Assembly (NCBI GenBank): GCA_902782895.1
Contig: CACZPA010000231.1
Location: forward strand, 1-5,413
Reading direction: 5' to 3'
DNA length: 5,413 nucleotides
From: an uncultured Eubacteriales bacterium
Lineage (GTDB): Bacteria > Bacillota > Clostridia > Lachnospirales > Bianqueaceae
A model generated the notes under the pieces. The model did no database searches. It had not been told where the DNA came from and saw only the letters and a program-made list of their open reading frames with translations. The position numbers were made by a program, and so were the translations under genes. Shown here piece by piece: positions 1-5,413 of this stretch (its first letter is position 1; each line of letters begins with the position of its first letter).

Positions 1-667
1 CGTCGCGATGCTGCGGGAGCACAATACAGCTGCGACGATCATCACAACGCCATGGGATGAGCTGGAAGGCGCCAAGATTCTGGAGACGATGCAGTCCGGC
101 AGCTCCTTCGAGCAGCAGGTTATCGCGACCATGGTCTTTGAGGATGAGGACGAAGACGAGGATGAGGATGAGCACGAGCATCATCACCACGACCATGACC
201 ACGAGGACCACGATCACGAGGAGCATGAGCATCATCATGACCATGATGACGACGATGATGATGAACACGAGCATCACCACCATGATCATGACGTGGACGA
301 CGATCATGACCACGACGAGCATGATCATGACGAGCACGAGCATCATCACCACCACCATCATCATCACCATCACCACCATCCCGGCGAGCATGACGCGGAC
401 GAAGTCTTCGACAGCTGGGGATTCGAGACCTCCCGCAAGTATACGGAAGACGAGATCCGCGCGGCGCTCAGCGTGCTGGATTCCGGTGAGTACGGCATCG
501 TGCTTCGCGCCAAGGGCTATGTCCCGGCGGAAGGCAGCTGGATCCATTTTGACTATGTTCCAGAGGAGACAGAGATCCGTGAAGGAGCGGCAGAGGTTAT
601 CGGCCGTATCTGCGTAATCGGAAGCGAACTGAAAGAAGATAAACTGGCGGAGCTTTTCCGCAGGTAA
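1..667 (+). CDS. CobW/COG0523 (G3E family) GTPase, C-terminal part, His-rich; 5' end outside window
   Basis: This is the 3' part of a CobW-type GTPase gene. The frame is open from base 2 (Val-Ala, then the Met at base 8), so that Met is probably internal. The first 40 residues (TIITTPWDELEGAKIL) resemble the strand and helix that link the GTPase domain to the C-terminal domain in CobW proteins. An acidic/His tract follows (residues 45-124 counted from base 8). After it comes a recognisable CobW_C domain, about residues 128-219, with DSWGFET, GEYGIVLRAKGYV, WIHFDYVP and IGRICVIGS. COG0523 proteins are GTP-dependent metal chaperones or insertases for zinc, cobalt or nickel in the cytoplasm. The His-rich linker suggests metal binding, zinc most likely by analogy. 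The Walker A and CxCC motifs would lie upstream and cannot be checked. The stop is 66 bases before the next gene, with no terminator between, so the two are probably co-transcribed. Confidence 0.88.
   Translation, partial: VAMLREHNTAATIITTPWDELEGAKILETMQSGSSFEQQVIATMVFEDEDEDEDEDEHEHHHHDHDHEDHDHEEHEHHHDHDDDDDDEHEHHHHDHDVDDDHDHDEHDHDEHEHHHHHHHHHHHHHPGEHDADEVFDSWGFETSRKYTEDEIRAALSVLDSGEYGIVLRAKGYVPAEGSWIHFDYVPEETEIREGAAEVIGRICVIGSELKEDKLAELFRR
140..379 (+). repeat. 80-codon His/Asp/Glu low-complexity tract inside the CobW-type gene
   Basis: Eighty consecutive codons encode 38 His and 41 Asp or Glu, with a single Val as the only other residue. The tract starts with an alternating Glu/Asp run, moves into mixed HD, HE and HHHH clusters, and ends in 13 consecutive His just before the Pro-Gly that opens the C-terminal domain. 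CAT and CAC, and GAT and GAC, are freely mixed, so this is not a clean trinucleotide microsatellite. That pattern suits selection for the protein composition, although repeat expansion may have built it. His-rich loops at this position are known in CobW, HypB and UreE-type metallochaperones, where they bind or store Zn or Ni. Confidence 0.9.
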
Positions 668-733
668 GAGCGGCATACAGGCGGCCGGCGGCATTTAACC
701 GCGGGCTGCTGCTGTCTAAGGAGGTTTTTACAG

Positions 734-1690
734 ATGGCCAATAAAGACATTCCTGTTTACATTATCGCCGGATTTCTGGAGAGCGGCAAGACCCGTCTGA
801 TCAAGGAGTTGCTGGAGGATCCGGGCTTTTCCGAGGGAGAGAAGACCATGATCGTCGTCTGCGAAGAGGGCGAAGAGGACTATCCCGAGGAGCTGCTGAA
901 GCGTTCGAACGCGATCCTGACCATGGTGGAGAATCCCGAGGATCTGACATATGAATTCCTGGCGGTGCAGAATAAGCGCGAGAAGCCGGAACGTGTAATC
1001 GTCGAGTACAACGGGACCTGGCCAATCAACAATATCCTGAGCATGCAGATGCCGGCCAACTGGTCGATCGCGCAGATCATCACGCCGATCAACGCCGAGA
1101 CATTCGATCTGTACATCAACAATATGCGGCAGATGATGAATGACCACATTGTATGCGCGGATCTGATCATTTTCAACCGCTGCAACAGGGACACTACACC
1201 TGTCGCGAAATACTGGCGCAATATGAAGATGACCAATCGCGCGGCGATGCTGATCTTTGAGGACGAGAACGGCGAAATGATCGAGGTCGACAGCAAGGAG
1301 ATTCTGCCGTATGACCTGAACGCGCCTGTGATCGACATCAAGGACGACGATTTCGGCGTTTTCTACGTCGACGCGATGGAGAATCCGGACCGCTACGAGG
1401 GCAAAGAGGTCAGTTTCACCGGCATGGTCTATCGCGAACCGGGATTCCCCAAGGGAAGCTTCGTTCCGGGACGCATGGCGATGACCTGCTGCGTCAACGA
1501 CATGCAGTTCATGGGGTATTTCTGCCGCAGCAAAGTCGCGGATAAGCTGATGCCGCGGACCTGGGTCAAGGTCACGGCTAAGGTGCACAGAGAGAAAGTC
1601 AGAGAATACGGCGGCGAAGGGCCGGTGCTGTACGCGACCAAGATCGCTACGGGCAAGAAGCCGGAGAACGAAGTCGTTTATCTGTACTGA
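734..1690 (+). CDS. G3E/CobW-like P-loop protein fused to a C-terminal DUF1980 (YcgQ/TIGR03943-like) domain
   Basis: The product has 318 residues. The start is set by AAGGAGG at 718-724, nine bases before the ATG. Residues 13-20 (GFLESGKT) form a Walker A motif in the CobW position. Other CobW-like blocks are VVCEEGEEDY (41-50), VIVEYNGTWP (88-97, the Walker B/switch region) and ADLIIFNRCN (142-151). The last sits where the base-specificity NKxD motif belongs but reads NRCN, and the CxCC metal motif of classical COG0523 proteins is absent. From about residue 195 the CobW_C domain is replaced by a DUF1980-like domain with MTCCVND (Cys252, Cys253) and Cys264. DUF1980 is the soluble C-terminal part of YcgQ-type proteins that pair with a PF03773-family permease. 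I infer a cytoplasmic partner in metal trafficking, working with the His-rich protein upstream. GTPase activity is uncertain. The lipoprotein gene starts 15 bases downstream. Confidence 0.8.
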   Translation: MANKDIPVYIIAGFLESGKTRLIKELLEDPGFSEGEKTMIVVCEEGEEDYPEELLKRSNAILTMVENPEDLTYEFLAVQNKREKPERVIVEYNGTWPINNILSMQMPANWSIAQIITPINAETFDLYINNMRQMMNDHIVCADLIIFNRCNRDTTPVAKYWRNMKMTNRAAMLIFEDENGEMIEVDSKEILPYDLNAPVIDIKDDDFGVFYVDAMENPDRYEGKEVSFTGMVYREPGFPKGSFVPGRMAMTCCVNDMQFMGYFCRSKVADKLMPRTWVKVTAKVHREKVREYGGEGPVLYATKIATGKKPENEVVYLY

Positions 1691-1692
1691 TT

Positions 1693-1697
1693 GGAGG
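1693..1697 (+). promoter_or_regulatory. Ribosome binding site GGAGG fixing the lipoprotein start
   Basis: GGAGG lies eight bases before the ATG at 1706. An in-frame TTG at 1691 would give a five-residue extension (MEVFY), but it overlaps this site and leaves it with no ribosome binding site of its own. The ATG also gives a textbook signal peptide beginning MKK. The true start is therefore 1706. Confidence 0.85.
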
Positions 1698-1705
1698 TTT
1701 TTTAC

Positions 1706-2743
1706 ATGAAAAAGTTAACGGCGCTGCTGTTGGCGGCCGTTCTTGTGCTTGCGCTTTCGGGCTGCACGGTGGAGACGCTTGGCGACTGGGGCGGCATCGG
1801 CGGGATGAAAGCCGGAGAGACGTCCGCCTCCGAGACGGCGGAAGCGTCTAAAGAAGCCGAGGATCCGCAGGCTGACGATGAAGACGCGGCTGACCCGGAG
1901 GTGACGGATACTACGGATCCCGCAGAGGACGAAGAAGGCGATCCTGCGGAGGAGACGGACGGCGAAGCCGGCGAGACGAACGACGAGACAACCGGTGAGA
2001 CAGAGGAGAGCTCCGACGAGGAAAACGAATCGGAAGAGAGCTCGGATGCCGCCGAAGAGGAAGGCGCGGACGAAAGCACGGATGGCAGCGCGGATGAAAG
2101 CACGGACGAACCGGAAGGACCATCGGAGGAAGAGGTTTTTGCCGCTTTTGCCGATGTGATCGCGGAACTGGAGGAGCAGTGCGGAGAGGGCGAGATCCGT
2201 GAGCCGGAGGAGGAAGAGGATCCCGTGATGCTGTGGGGCGTCGCGGTTGTGCGTCTGATCGATATGAATAAGGACGGTGTGCAGGAGCTCTATGTCGCCT
2301 GCGCGGAGCCGGGGTATGTGTATCTGAACCGCCAGTATCTGTACGTTTATGAGGACGGAGAGGCTGTGCAGGCGCTTCGCGCGATGATCACCAATGACGG
2401 GACGGAGATCGCTCCGTGCACGATGATCGTTGATAAAGAAGAAGCCGTCTATCTGGGCATCGGCGCTCCGTTTAATCTGGACGGCAAGTACGTCACGGTC
2501 GATCTGGAGGAGGACGAGCTGATCCGCACGGATGTAGAGTACCAGGCCGGCTACATGAGTGAAGACGACAAATTCATCTTCAATGGCGAAGAGATGACGA
2601 TGAACGAATTCGAGGCCAAACAGGACGAGTTCCTGGACGGCGCGGAGATCACCACGATTTATTATCTGGACATGACCGAAGAAGAGATGAATACCGTTCT
2701 GGAAGCGACGCAGGAGACAATCGCGCAGATCCGCGGGGAATAA
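1706..2743 (+). CDS. Secreted lipoprotein with long acidic linker and Ca-loop-like C-terminal domain
   Basis: The product has 345 residues. Residues 1-20 are a lipoprotein signal peptide: MKK, a hydrophobic core, then lipobox LSGC with Cys20 as the lipidated residue, so the mature protein is anchored outside the cytoplasmic membrane. Residues 38-142 form a disordered linker rich in Asp, Glu, Ser and Thr, with 49 acidic residues, one Lys and no Arg. The C-terminal part (about 143-345) is folded-looking. It contains LIDMNKDGVQELYV, where Asp186, Asn188, Asp190 and Glu194 match the D-x-N-x-D-G-x-x-E calcium loop of VCBS/FG-GAP and dockerin-like repeats. I do not recognise a named family. Similar modular lipoproteins are common in Clostridia. 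The gene is 15 bases after the DUF1980 fusion gene and ends just before a terminator, so it is the last gene of that unit. A role in metal or Ca2+ binding at the surface is inference only. Confidence 0.85.
   Translation: MKKLTALLLAAVLVLALSGCTVETLGDWGGIGGMKAGETSASETAEASKEAEDPQADDEDAADPEVTDTTDPAEDEEGDPAEETDGEAGETNDETTGETEESSDEENESEESSDAAEEEGADESTDGSADESTDEPEGPSEEEVFAAFADVIAELEEQCGEGEIREPEEEEDPVMLWGVAVVRLIDMNKDGVQELYVACAEPGYVYLNRQYLYVYEDGEAVQALRAMITNDGTEIAPCTMIVDKEEAVYLGIGAPFNLDGKYVTVDLEEDELIRTDVEYQAGYMSEDDKFIFNGEEMTMNEFEAKQDEFLDGAEITTIYYLDMTEEEMNTVLEATQETIAQIRGE
1817..2131 (+). other. Acidic Asp/Glu/Ser/Thr linker region of the lipoprotein
   Basis: Residues 38-142 of the lipoprotein are low complexity, with 49 acidic residues among 105, one Lys, no Arg, no Cys and no His. 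The region probably acts as a charged, extended spacer that carries the C-terminal domain through the peptidoglycan. Unlike the His-rich tract of the first gene, it has no soft metal ligands, so it would suit Ca2+ or Mg2+ more than zinc. Confidence 0.75.
2066..2113 (+). repeat. Two-copy 24-base tandem repeat in the acidic linker
   Basis: The first 19 bases of each unit (2066-2084 and 2090-2108) match except for two C/T differences. The two units encode ADESTDGS and ADESTDEP. Both differences within that stretch are silent. This looks like a small in-frame duplication, consistent with the linker growing by repeat expansion. Confidence 0.7.
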
Positions 2744-2764
2744 AGACAAACAGGCATATGAATG

Positions 2765-2804
2765 AGGCATGACTTGGGCAATTCGCAAGCCATGCCTTGT
2801 TTTT
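2765..2804 (+). terminator. Rho-independent terminator after the lipoprotein gene
   Basis: AGGCATG (2765-2771) pairs with CATGCCT (2791-2797). After one A·C mismatch, CTTG (2773-2776) pairs with CAAG (2786-2789) around a nine-base loop. TTGTTTTT follows the 3' arm at once. G-U pairs could lengthen the base of the stem. It lies 21 bases after the lipoprotein stop and should end the metal-associated unit. Confidence 0.88.
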
Positions 2805-2825
2805 CTCTTGCAGGTGGAATATAAT
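2797..2825 (+). promoter_or_regulatory. Probable sigma-70/SigA promoter for the disrupted membrane-protein gene
   Basis: A perfect -10 TATAAT lies at 2820-2825. A weak -35 candidate TTGTTT lies at 2797-2802 with a 17-base spacer. This -35 overlaps the T-tract of the preceding terminator. Transcription would start near 2832 and give a leader of about 75 bases, in which I see no convincing riboswitch. Confidence 0.55.
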
Positions 2826-2905
2826 AAAGAACGGTTAGAGATAACGAACCGATATTTGCCGTCATTAAAGGAAGATTGTCAAGAATATTATCGGAGGATA
2901 AGCGA

Positions 2906-3218
2906 ATGATTATACTGCAGCTTGCTTTGTATTGTGCCTTGTTCACGCTGATGGTGAAGATCGGCGTAGGGAACAATGCGCTGAATGGTCTTTATTTCTA
3001 TCCGAAGCCTGTTCAGGAAAAAGGTTATGAACTGGTACGACGGGATCGTAATTGACCGTCTTTGGGTCGGTCACAGCGGGTTCTGGATCATACCCGGAAC
3101 AGAAGAGATACCATTTGTGCAGACCTGGCCTCAGGTTCTGAAGAAACGCGGAATCCTGACACTGATCTGGATCGCCGGGGCGGCCATTGTTGCCGGGATC
3201 ATCGTCTTCGTGTTTTAG
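2906..3218 (+). pseudogene. Disrupted small membrane-protein gene (internal deletion plus frame change)
   Basis: Frame A starts at ATG 2906, eight bases after GGAGG (2893-2897). It encodes 49 residues: a membrane segment (IILQLALYCALFTLMV), then LYFYPKPVQEKGYEL, then a few unrelated residues to TGA 3053-3055. Frame B, one base over, reads KKVMNWYDGIVIDRLWVGHS, then an IPGTEEIPFVQTW segment, and ends in a membrane helix (ILTLIWIAGAAIVAGIIVFVF) at TAG 3216-3218. I recall both pieces as the two ends of one uncharacterised Clostridia membrane-protein family of roughly 150 residues, with FYPxxVQERAxELGL near the N-terminus and a D-x-x-x-ID-x-x-WVGHS-x-x-x-x-IPGTE block near the C-terminus. The middle helices are missing. 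A separate start at ATG 3027 for the second piece (63 residues) is possible but has no good ribosome binding site. Function is unknown. Confidence 0.68.
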
Positions 3219-3320
3219 AAGATAAGACGGCACATATAAAATGAGGCTGAGATCGACATTTTTGTGTCAGTGAATCCAAATAGAGCCACGTTGATATATG
3301 AAGGCGATAACAATCGTCTT

Positions 3321-3347
3321 AAGCCCGGAAAAACACCGGGCTTTTTT
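3321..3347 (+). terminator. Rho-independent terminator
   Basis: AAGCCCGG (3321-3328) and CCGGGCTT (3336-3343) form a perfect 8-bp stem with an A-rich seven-base loop, followed by further T to 3347. It closes the disrupted membrane-protein unit. The roughly 100 bases between that gene and this hairpin hold no gene that I can support. Confidence 0.92.
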
Positions 3348-3359
3348 AATGCTGTTCCG

Positions 3360-3389
3360 TTGATTTTGCGAAACGCGGCATGATATAAT
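3360..3389 (+). promoter_or_regulatory. Extended -10 promoter for the oxidoreductase pair
   Basis: TGATATAAT (3381-3389) is an extended -10, with TG one base before a perfect TATAAT. TTGATT at 3360-3365 is a -35 candidate with an 18-base spacer. The expected start, near 3396, leaves a leader of only about 20 bases that is mostly ribosome binding site (AAAGGGGG, 3398-3405). No clear operator palindrome was seen. Confidence 0.75.
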
Positions 3390-3416
3390 GTTGTCAGAAA
3401 GGGGGCCACAGATACA

Positions 3417-4388
3417 ATGAAATGGGCAATATTAGCAACCGGGACGATCGCGCGTAAATTCGCCGGCACGGTGAACGCGATGGCGGAAGCGGGTGAAGAC
3501 CAGCAGGTCATCGCGTGCGCATCGAGATCACTGGAGAGGGCGCAGGTTTTCGCGGATGAATTCGGCATTCCGCGCGCGTACGGCAGTTATGAAGCCATGG
3601 CGGCCGATCCGGACGTCGAAGCGGTCTATATCGCGACTCCGAACACAATGCATTACGAGAACGCGAAGATGTGTCTTGACGCAGGCAAACATGTGCTCTG
3701 CGAGAAGCCGTTTACAACAACGAAAGCAGACGCCGAGGAGCTTTTTGCGCTGGCCAGGGCAAAGGGCCTGTTCATCATGGAAGGCTTCTGGATCCGTTTC
3801 CTTCCGGTGCACCAGAAAATGATGGAGCTGATCCGGAACGGTGAAATCGGAAATGTGGTCTTTGCGCGAGCGGATTTCGGCTTCACGGCAAACGGAGCCC
3901 GCAGGGTCCGTAAGTTTGATCCGGCCCTGGGCGGCGGCGCGATGCTCGACATCGGCGTTTATAATCTGGGCTTCCTGCGCATGGTTATGCAGGATGCGGA
4001 TCCGGTCAGCTATTCGATCGTCTCTCACATGAGCGAATACGGGACGGATGATTTCAGCACGGTCCAGCTTGTCTATCCGGGCGGACGTTCCGCGAATTCA
4101 ACGGTTTCGATCGGACTTGTAATGCCGCATACCGCCGCGATTTTCGGCACAAAAGGCGCGATCTATTATGATGAATTTCAGGCCGCGAGCAAGATCACGG
4201 TGGCGCCTGTGGATAAAGAGGCTTACACCTATGAGTCGCCGATTCTTTTCAAAGGCTTTGAATACCAGATCCGTGAAGTGGAGCGCTGCGTGAAGGCCGG
4301 CATGAATTCCAGCGACATCCTCAAGCCGGAGGACACGATCGCGATCACGGGCCTGATGGAAGAAATGCTGAAGGAAATGGCGCAATAA
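3417..4388 (+). CDS. Gfo/Idh/MocA-family NAD(P)-dependent oxidoreductase
   Basis: The product has 323 residues, a normal length for the family. Residues 1-120 are a Rossmann domain: the dinucleotide motif is ATGTIA (7-12), Ser36-Arg37 follow the second strand (a pattern often linked to NADP preference), and the family signature CEKPFTTT holds Lys97. The C-terminal domain includes MEGFWIRFLP (121-130) and GGGAMLDIGVYNL (172-184), with Tyr182. Lys97 and Tyr182 match the positions of the catalytic Lys and Tyr of dimeric dihydrodiol dehydrogenases, the closest subgroup I recognise. The enzyme is soluble and should oxidise or reduce a sugar, polyol or related diol; the actual substrate is unknown. 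The start at 3417 has AAAGGGGG 11 bases upstream and its own promoter. An aldo/keto reductase gene follows after 93 bases with no terminator, so the two probably form an operon. Confidence 0.9.
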   Translation: MKWAILATGTIARKFAGTVNAMAEAGEDQQVIACASRSLERAQVFADEFGIPRAYGSYEAMAADPDVEAVYIATPNTMHYENAKMCLDAGKHVLCEKPFTTTKADAEELFALARAKGLFIMEGFWIRFLPVHQKMMELIRNGEIGNVVFARADFGFTANGARRVRKFDPALGGGAMLDIGVYNLGFLRMVMQDADPVSYSIVSHMSEYGTDDFSTVQLVYPGGRSANSTVSIGLVMPHTAAIFGTKGAIYYDEFQAASKITVAPVDKEAYTYESPILFKGFEYQIREVERCVKAGMNSSDILKPEDTIAITGLMEEMLKEMAQ

Positions 4389-4467
4389 GCCGAGAAATAA
4401 AAAGCAACAAGAATAGAAACAAGAAAAGAAACAGAAGCAAAAAACAGAGCTGCAATCAAATGAATAC
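4389..4467 (+). other. A-rich, T-poor spacer between the two oxidoreductase genes
   Basis: This spacer is mostly A with scattered G and C. Only two T occur in the first 62 bases, and AGAAACA appears twice (4415-4421 and 4427-4433). No hairpin, T-tract, promoter or convincing ORF is present. It contrasts with the G+C-rich genes on either side. It is most likely an unstructured intercistronic leader that keeps the downstream ribosome binding site (AGGGGG, 4468-4473) accessible. Confidence 0.6.
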
Positions 4468-4481
4468 AGGGGGTAAACACT

Positions 4482-5413
4482 ATGAAGTATCGTAATTTCG
4501 GCAAACTGGGAATTCAGGGATCGGCATTCGGCCTCGGCTGCATGCGTTTTAACGGCGAAGCGTCGGGGGACAGCACCATTGACGAGCAGAAGGCGATTTC
4601 TCTGATTCGGCGGGCGATCGACGGCGGTGTGACGTATATGGACACGGCTTATGTCTATCTGGGAAAAACTTCGGAGATCGTGCTGGGCAAAGCGCTGCAG
4701 GACGGATACAGGGACAAGGTCACGATCGCTACGAAGATGCCTTCGGGGGCTGTCCATAACCGTGAAGAGATGGAAGCGCTCCTCGCAGAAGAGCTGAAGA
4801 AGCTCCAGACGGACCATATCGATTTTTACCTGATGCACGGCATCGACAGGAAAGACTGGGAGTATTTCAAGTCGATCGGAGCGCCGGAATTCTTCGACGA
4901 CATGAAGCGCGAAGGCAAGATCCGCTATAAATGCTTCTCTTTCCACGGGCCCTATGAGGAATTTGAGTACATCATCAACGATTATGACTGGGATATGGTG
5001 CAGATCCAGTATAATTTCATGGATGTGGAGAATCAGGCCGGGACGAAAGGCCTGGAGCTGGCCGGCCGGCTCGGGATCCCGGTTGTGATCATGGAAGGAC
5101 TGCTGGGCGGACGCCTGGCGAACGCGCCGGACAATGTACAGGCGCTCTATGACGCTTTCCCGGTAAAACGCTCTCCTGTTGAGTGGGCGTTCCGCTGGCT
5201 GTGCAACCATCCGGAGGTCGCCACGGTTCTCTCCGGCTGCAATGAAGCGGAGCAGATCGACGACAACCTGCGCATTTTTGATACGGTTGAGCCCGGTGTA
5301 ATGTCGGAAGACGAGCTGAAGCTGATGGCTGACGTGCGCAAGGCCTATCTCAGCCGCACCAAGATCGGATGCACCGGCTGCCGTTACTGCATGCCTTGCC
5401 CGAACGGCGTCAA
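4482..5413 (+). CDS. Aldo/keto reductase with C-terminal 4Fe-4S cluster motif; 3' end outside window
   Basis: The frame is open from ATG 4482 to the window end, giving 310 residues. AGGGGG at 4468-4473 lies eight bases before the start. The N-terminus (MKYRNFGKLGIQGSAFGLGCMRF) is typical of aldo/keto reductases. The catalytic tetrad is visible: Asp54 and Tyr59 in MDTAYVY, Lys85 in ATKMP and His119 in LMHG. Near the cut end, CTGCRYCMPCPNGV gives Cys297, Cys300, Cys303 and Cys306, followed by Pro. This is the ferredoxin-like cluster that marks the COG1453 type of Fe-S aldo/keto reductases found in anaerobes. Those proteins are usually about 370-390 residues, so some 60-80 are missing beyond the edge. 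The enzyme is cytoplasmic and probably an NAD(P)H or ferredoxin-linked carbonyl reductase. Its substrate is unknown, but pairing with the Gfo/Idh/MocA gene suggests sugar or polyol metabolism. Confidence 0.92.
   Translation, partial: MKYRNFGKLGIQGSAFGLGCMRFNGEASGDSTIDEQKAISLIRRAIDGGVTYMDTAYVYLGKTSEIVLGKALQDGYRDKVTIATKMPSGAVHNREEMEALLAEELKKLQTDHIDFYLMHGIDRKDWEYFKSIGAPEFFDDMKREGKIRYKCFSFHGPYEEFEYIINDYDWDMVQIQYNFMDVENQAGTKGLELAGRLGIPVVIMEGLLGGRLANAPDNVQALYDAFPVKRSPVEWAFRWLCNHPEVATVLSGCNEAEQIDDNLRIFDTVEPGVMSEDELKLMADVRKAYLSRTKIGCTGCRYCMPCPNGV

Noticed and set aside
140..379. CRISPR-like or minisatellite array
   Set aside because: There are no regular repeat and spacer units; the repetitiveness comes from mixed codons of three amino acids within one reading frame.
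57..617. 186-codon open frame on + strand, rich in Met, Thr, Ile and Ser
   Set aside because: It is the +1 frame of the His/Asp tract, where GAY and CAY codons read as ATG, ATC, ACC and ACG and give no stops. It has no ribosome binding site, and the product is compositionally absurd.
728..1588. 286-codon minus-strand open frame
   Set aside because: Antisense shadow of the G3E-DUF1980 gene. It has no recognisable domain, while the + strand has clear motifs and a ribosome binding site.
1715..2788. 357-codon minus-strand open frame
   Set aside because: Antisense of the acidic lipoprotein; its Arg/Leu/Phe-rich product is the expected complement of Glu/Asp/Ser codons. Its start lies inside the terminator hairpin.
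2832..2851. CGGTT/AACCG inverted repeat just after the predicted transcription start
   Set aside because: Only five base pairs around a ten-base loop; too weak to call an operator or riboswitch.
3014..3035. Programmed ribosomal frameshift joining the two membrane-protein fragments at the A5 run
   Set aside because: The change needed is +1, not the -1 favoured by A-runs. Even a joined product of about 103 residues would lack the middle helices I recall in the family. Deletion fits better, though read data should confirm it.
3255..3268. GACA/TGTC mini-hairpin in the region after the broken gene
   Set aside because: A four-base stem is expected by chance, and no promoter or sRNA-like layout surrounds it.
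4460..4495. 11-codon leader ORF (MNTGGKHYEVS) overlapping the aldo/keto reductase start
   Set aside because: It has no ribosome binding site upstream. The AGGGGG inside it serves the real ATG at 4482, and nothing suggests attenuation.
4098..5210. 370-codon minus-strand open frame
   Set aside because: It spans two well-supported + strand enzyme genes and the spacer between them, and shows no domain of its own.

Overview
The window looks like chromosomal DNA from a Gram-positive anaerobe of the class Clostridia, perhaps Lachnospiraceae or a relative. Support: strong GGAGG-type ribosome binding sites 8-9 bases before most starts, consensus TATAAT promoters, intrinsic terminators with T-tracts, a Clostridia-style lipoprotein, and a ferredoxin-tailed aldo/keto reductase typical of anaerobes. 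Family assignments rest on motif recognition by eye. All genes are on the + strand, and both the first and last genes are cut by the window edges.

Region 1 (1-2804) is the end of one transcription unit with three genes in series. First is the C-terminal part of a CobW/COG0523 (G3E) metallochaperone-type GTPase carrying an 80-residue tract made almost only of His, Asp and Glu. Second is a diverged G3E-type P-loop protein fused to a C-terminal DUF1980 (YcgQ/TIGR03943-like) domain. Third is a lipoprotein with a long acidic linker and a Ca-loop-like motif. A hairpin terminator closes the unit. The first two genes point to intracellular metal (probably zinc) allocation. The lipoprotein would be the surface member, but its role is unknown.

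Region 2 (2797-3347) is a single-gene unit with its own promoter, ribosome binding site and terminator. Its gene is broken: an N-terminal membrane-protein fragment and a C-terminal fragment of what looks like the same family lie in different frames. The family's middle section appears to be missing, consistent with a deletion between short repeated sequences. The intact flanking signals suggest a recent event.

Region 3 (3360-5413) starts at an extended -10 promoter. It encodes a Gfo/Idh/MocA-family NAD(P)-dependent oxidoreductase and then, after an A-rich, T-poor spacer, an aldo/keto reductase with a C-terminal 4Fe-4S cysteine cluster, cut at the window end. The pair probably acts in redox conversion of a sugar, polyol or other carbonyl compound; the substrate cannot be read from the sequence.

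I see no RNA genes, CRISPR arrays, insertion sequences, origins or attachment sites. The points most worth a second look are the metal-handling module and the deleted membrane-protein gene.
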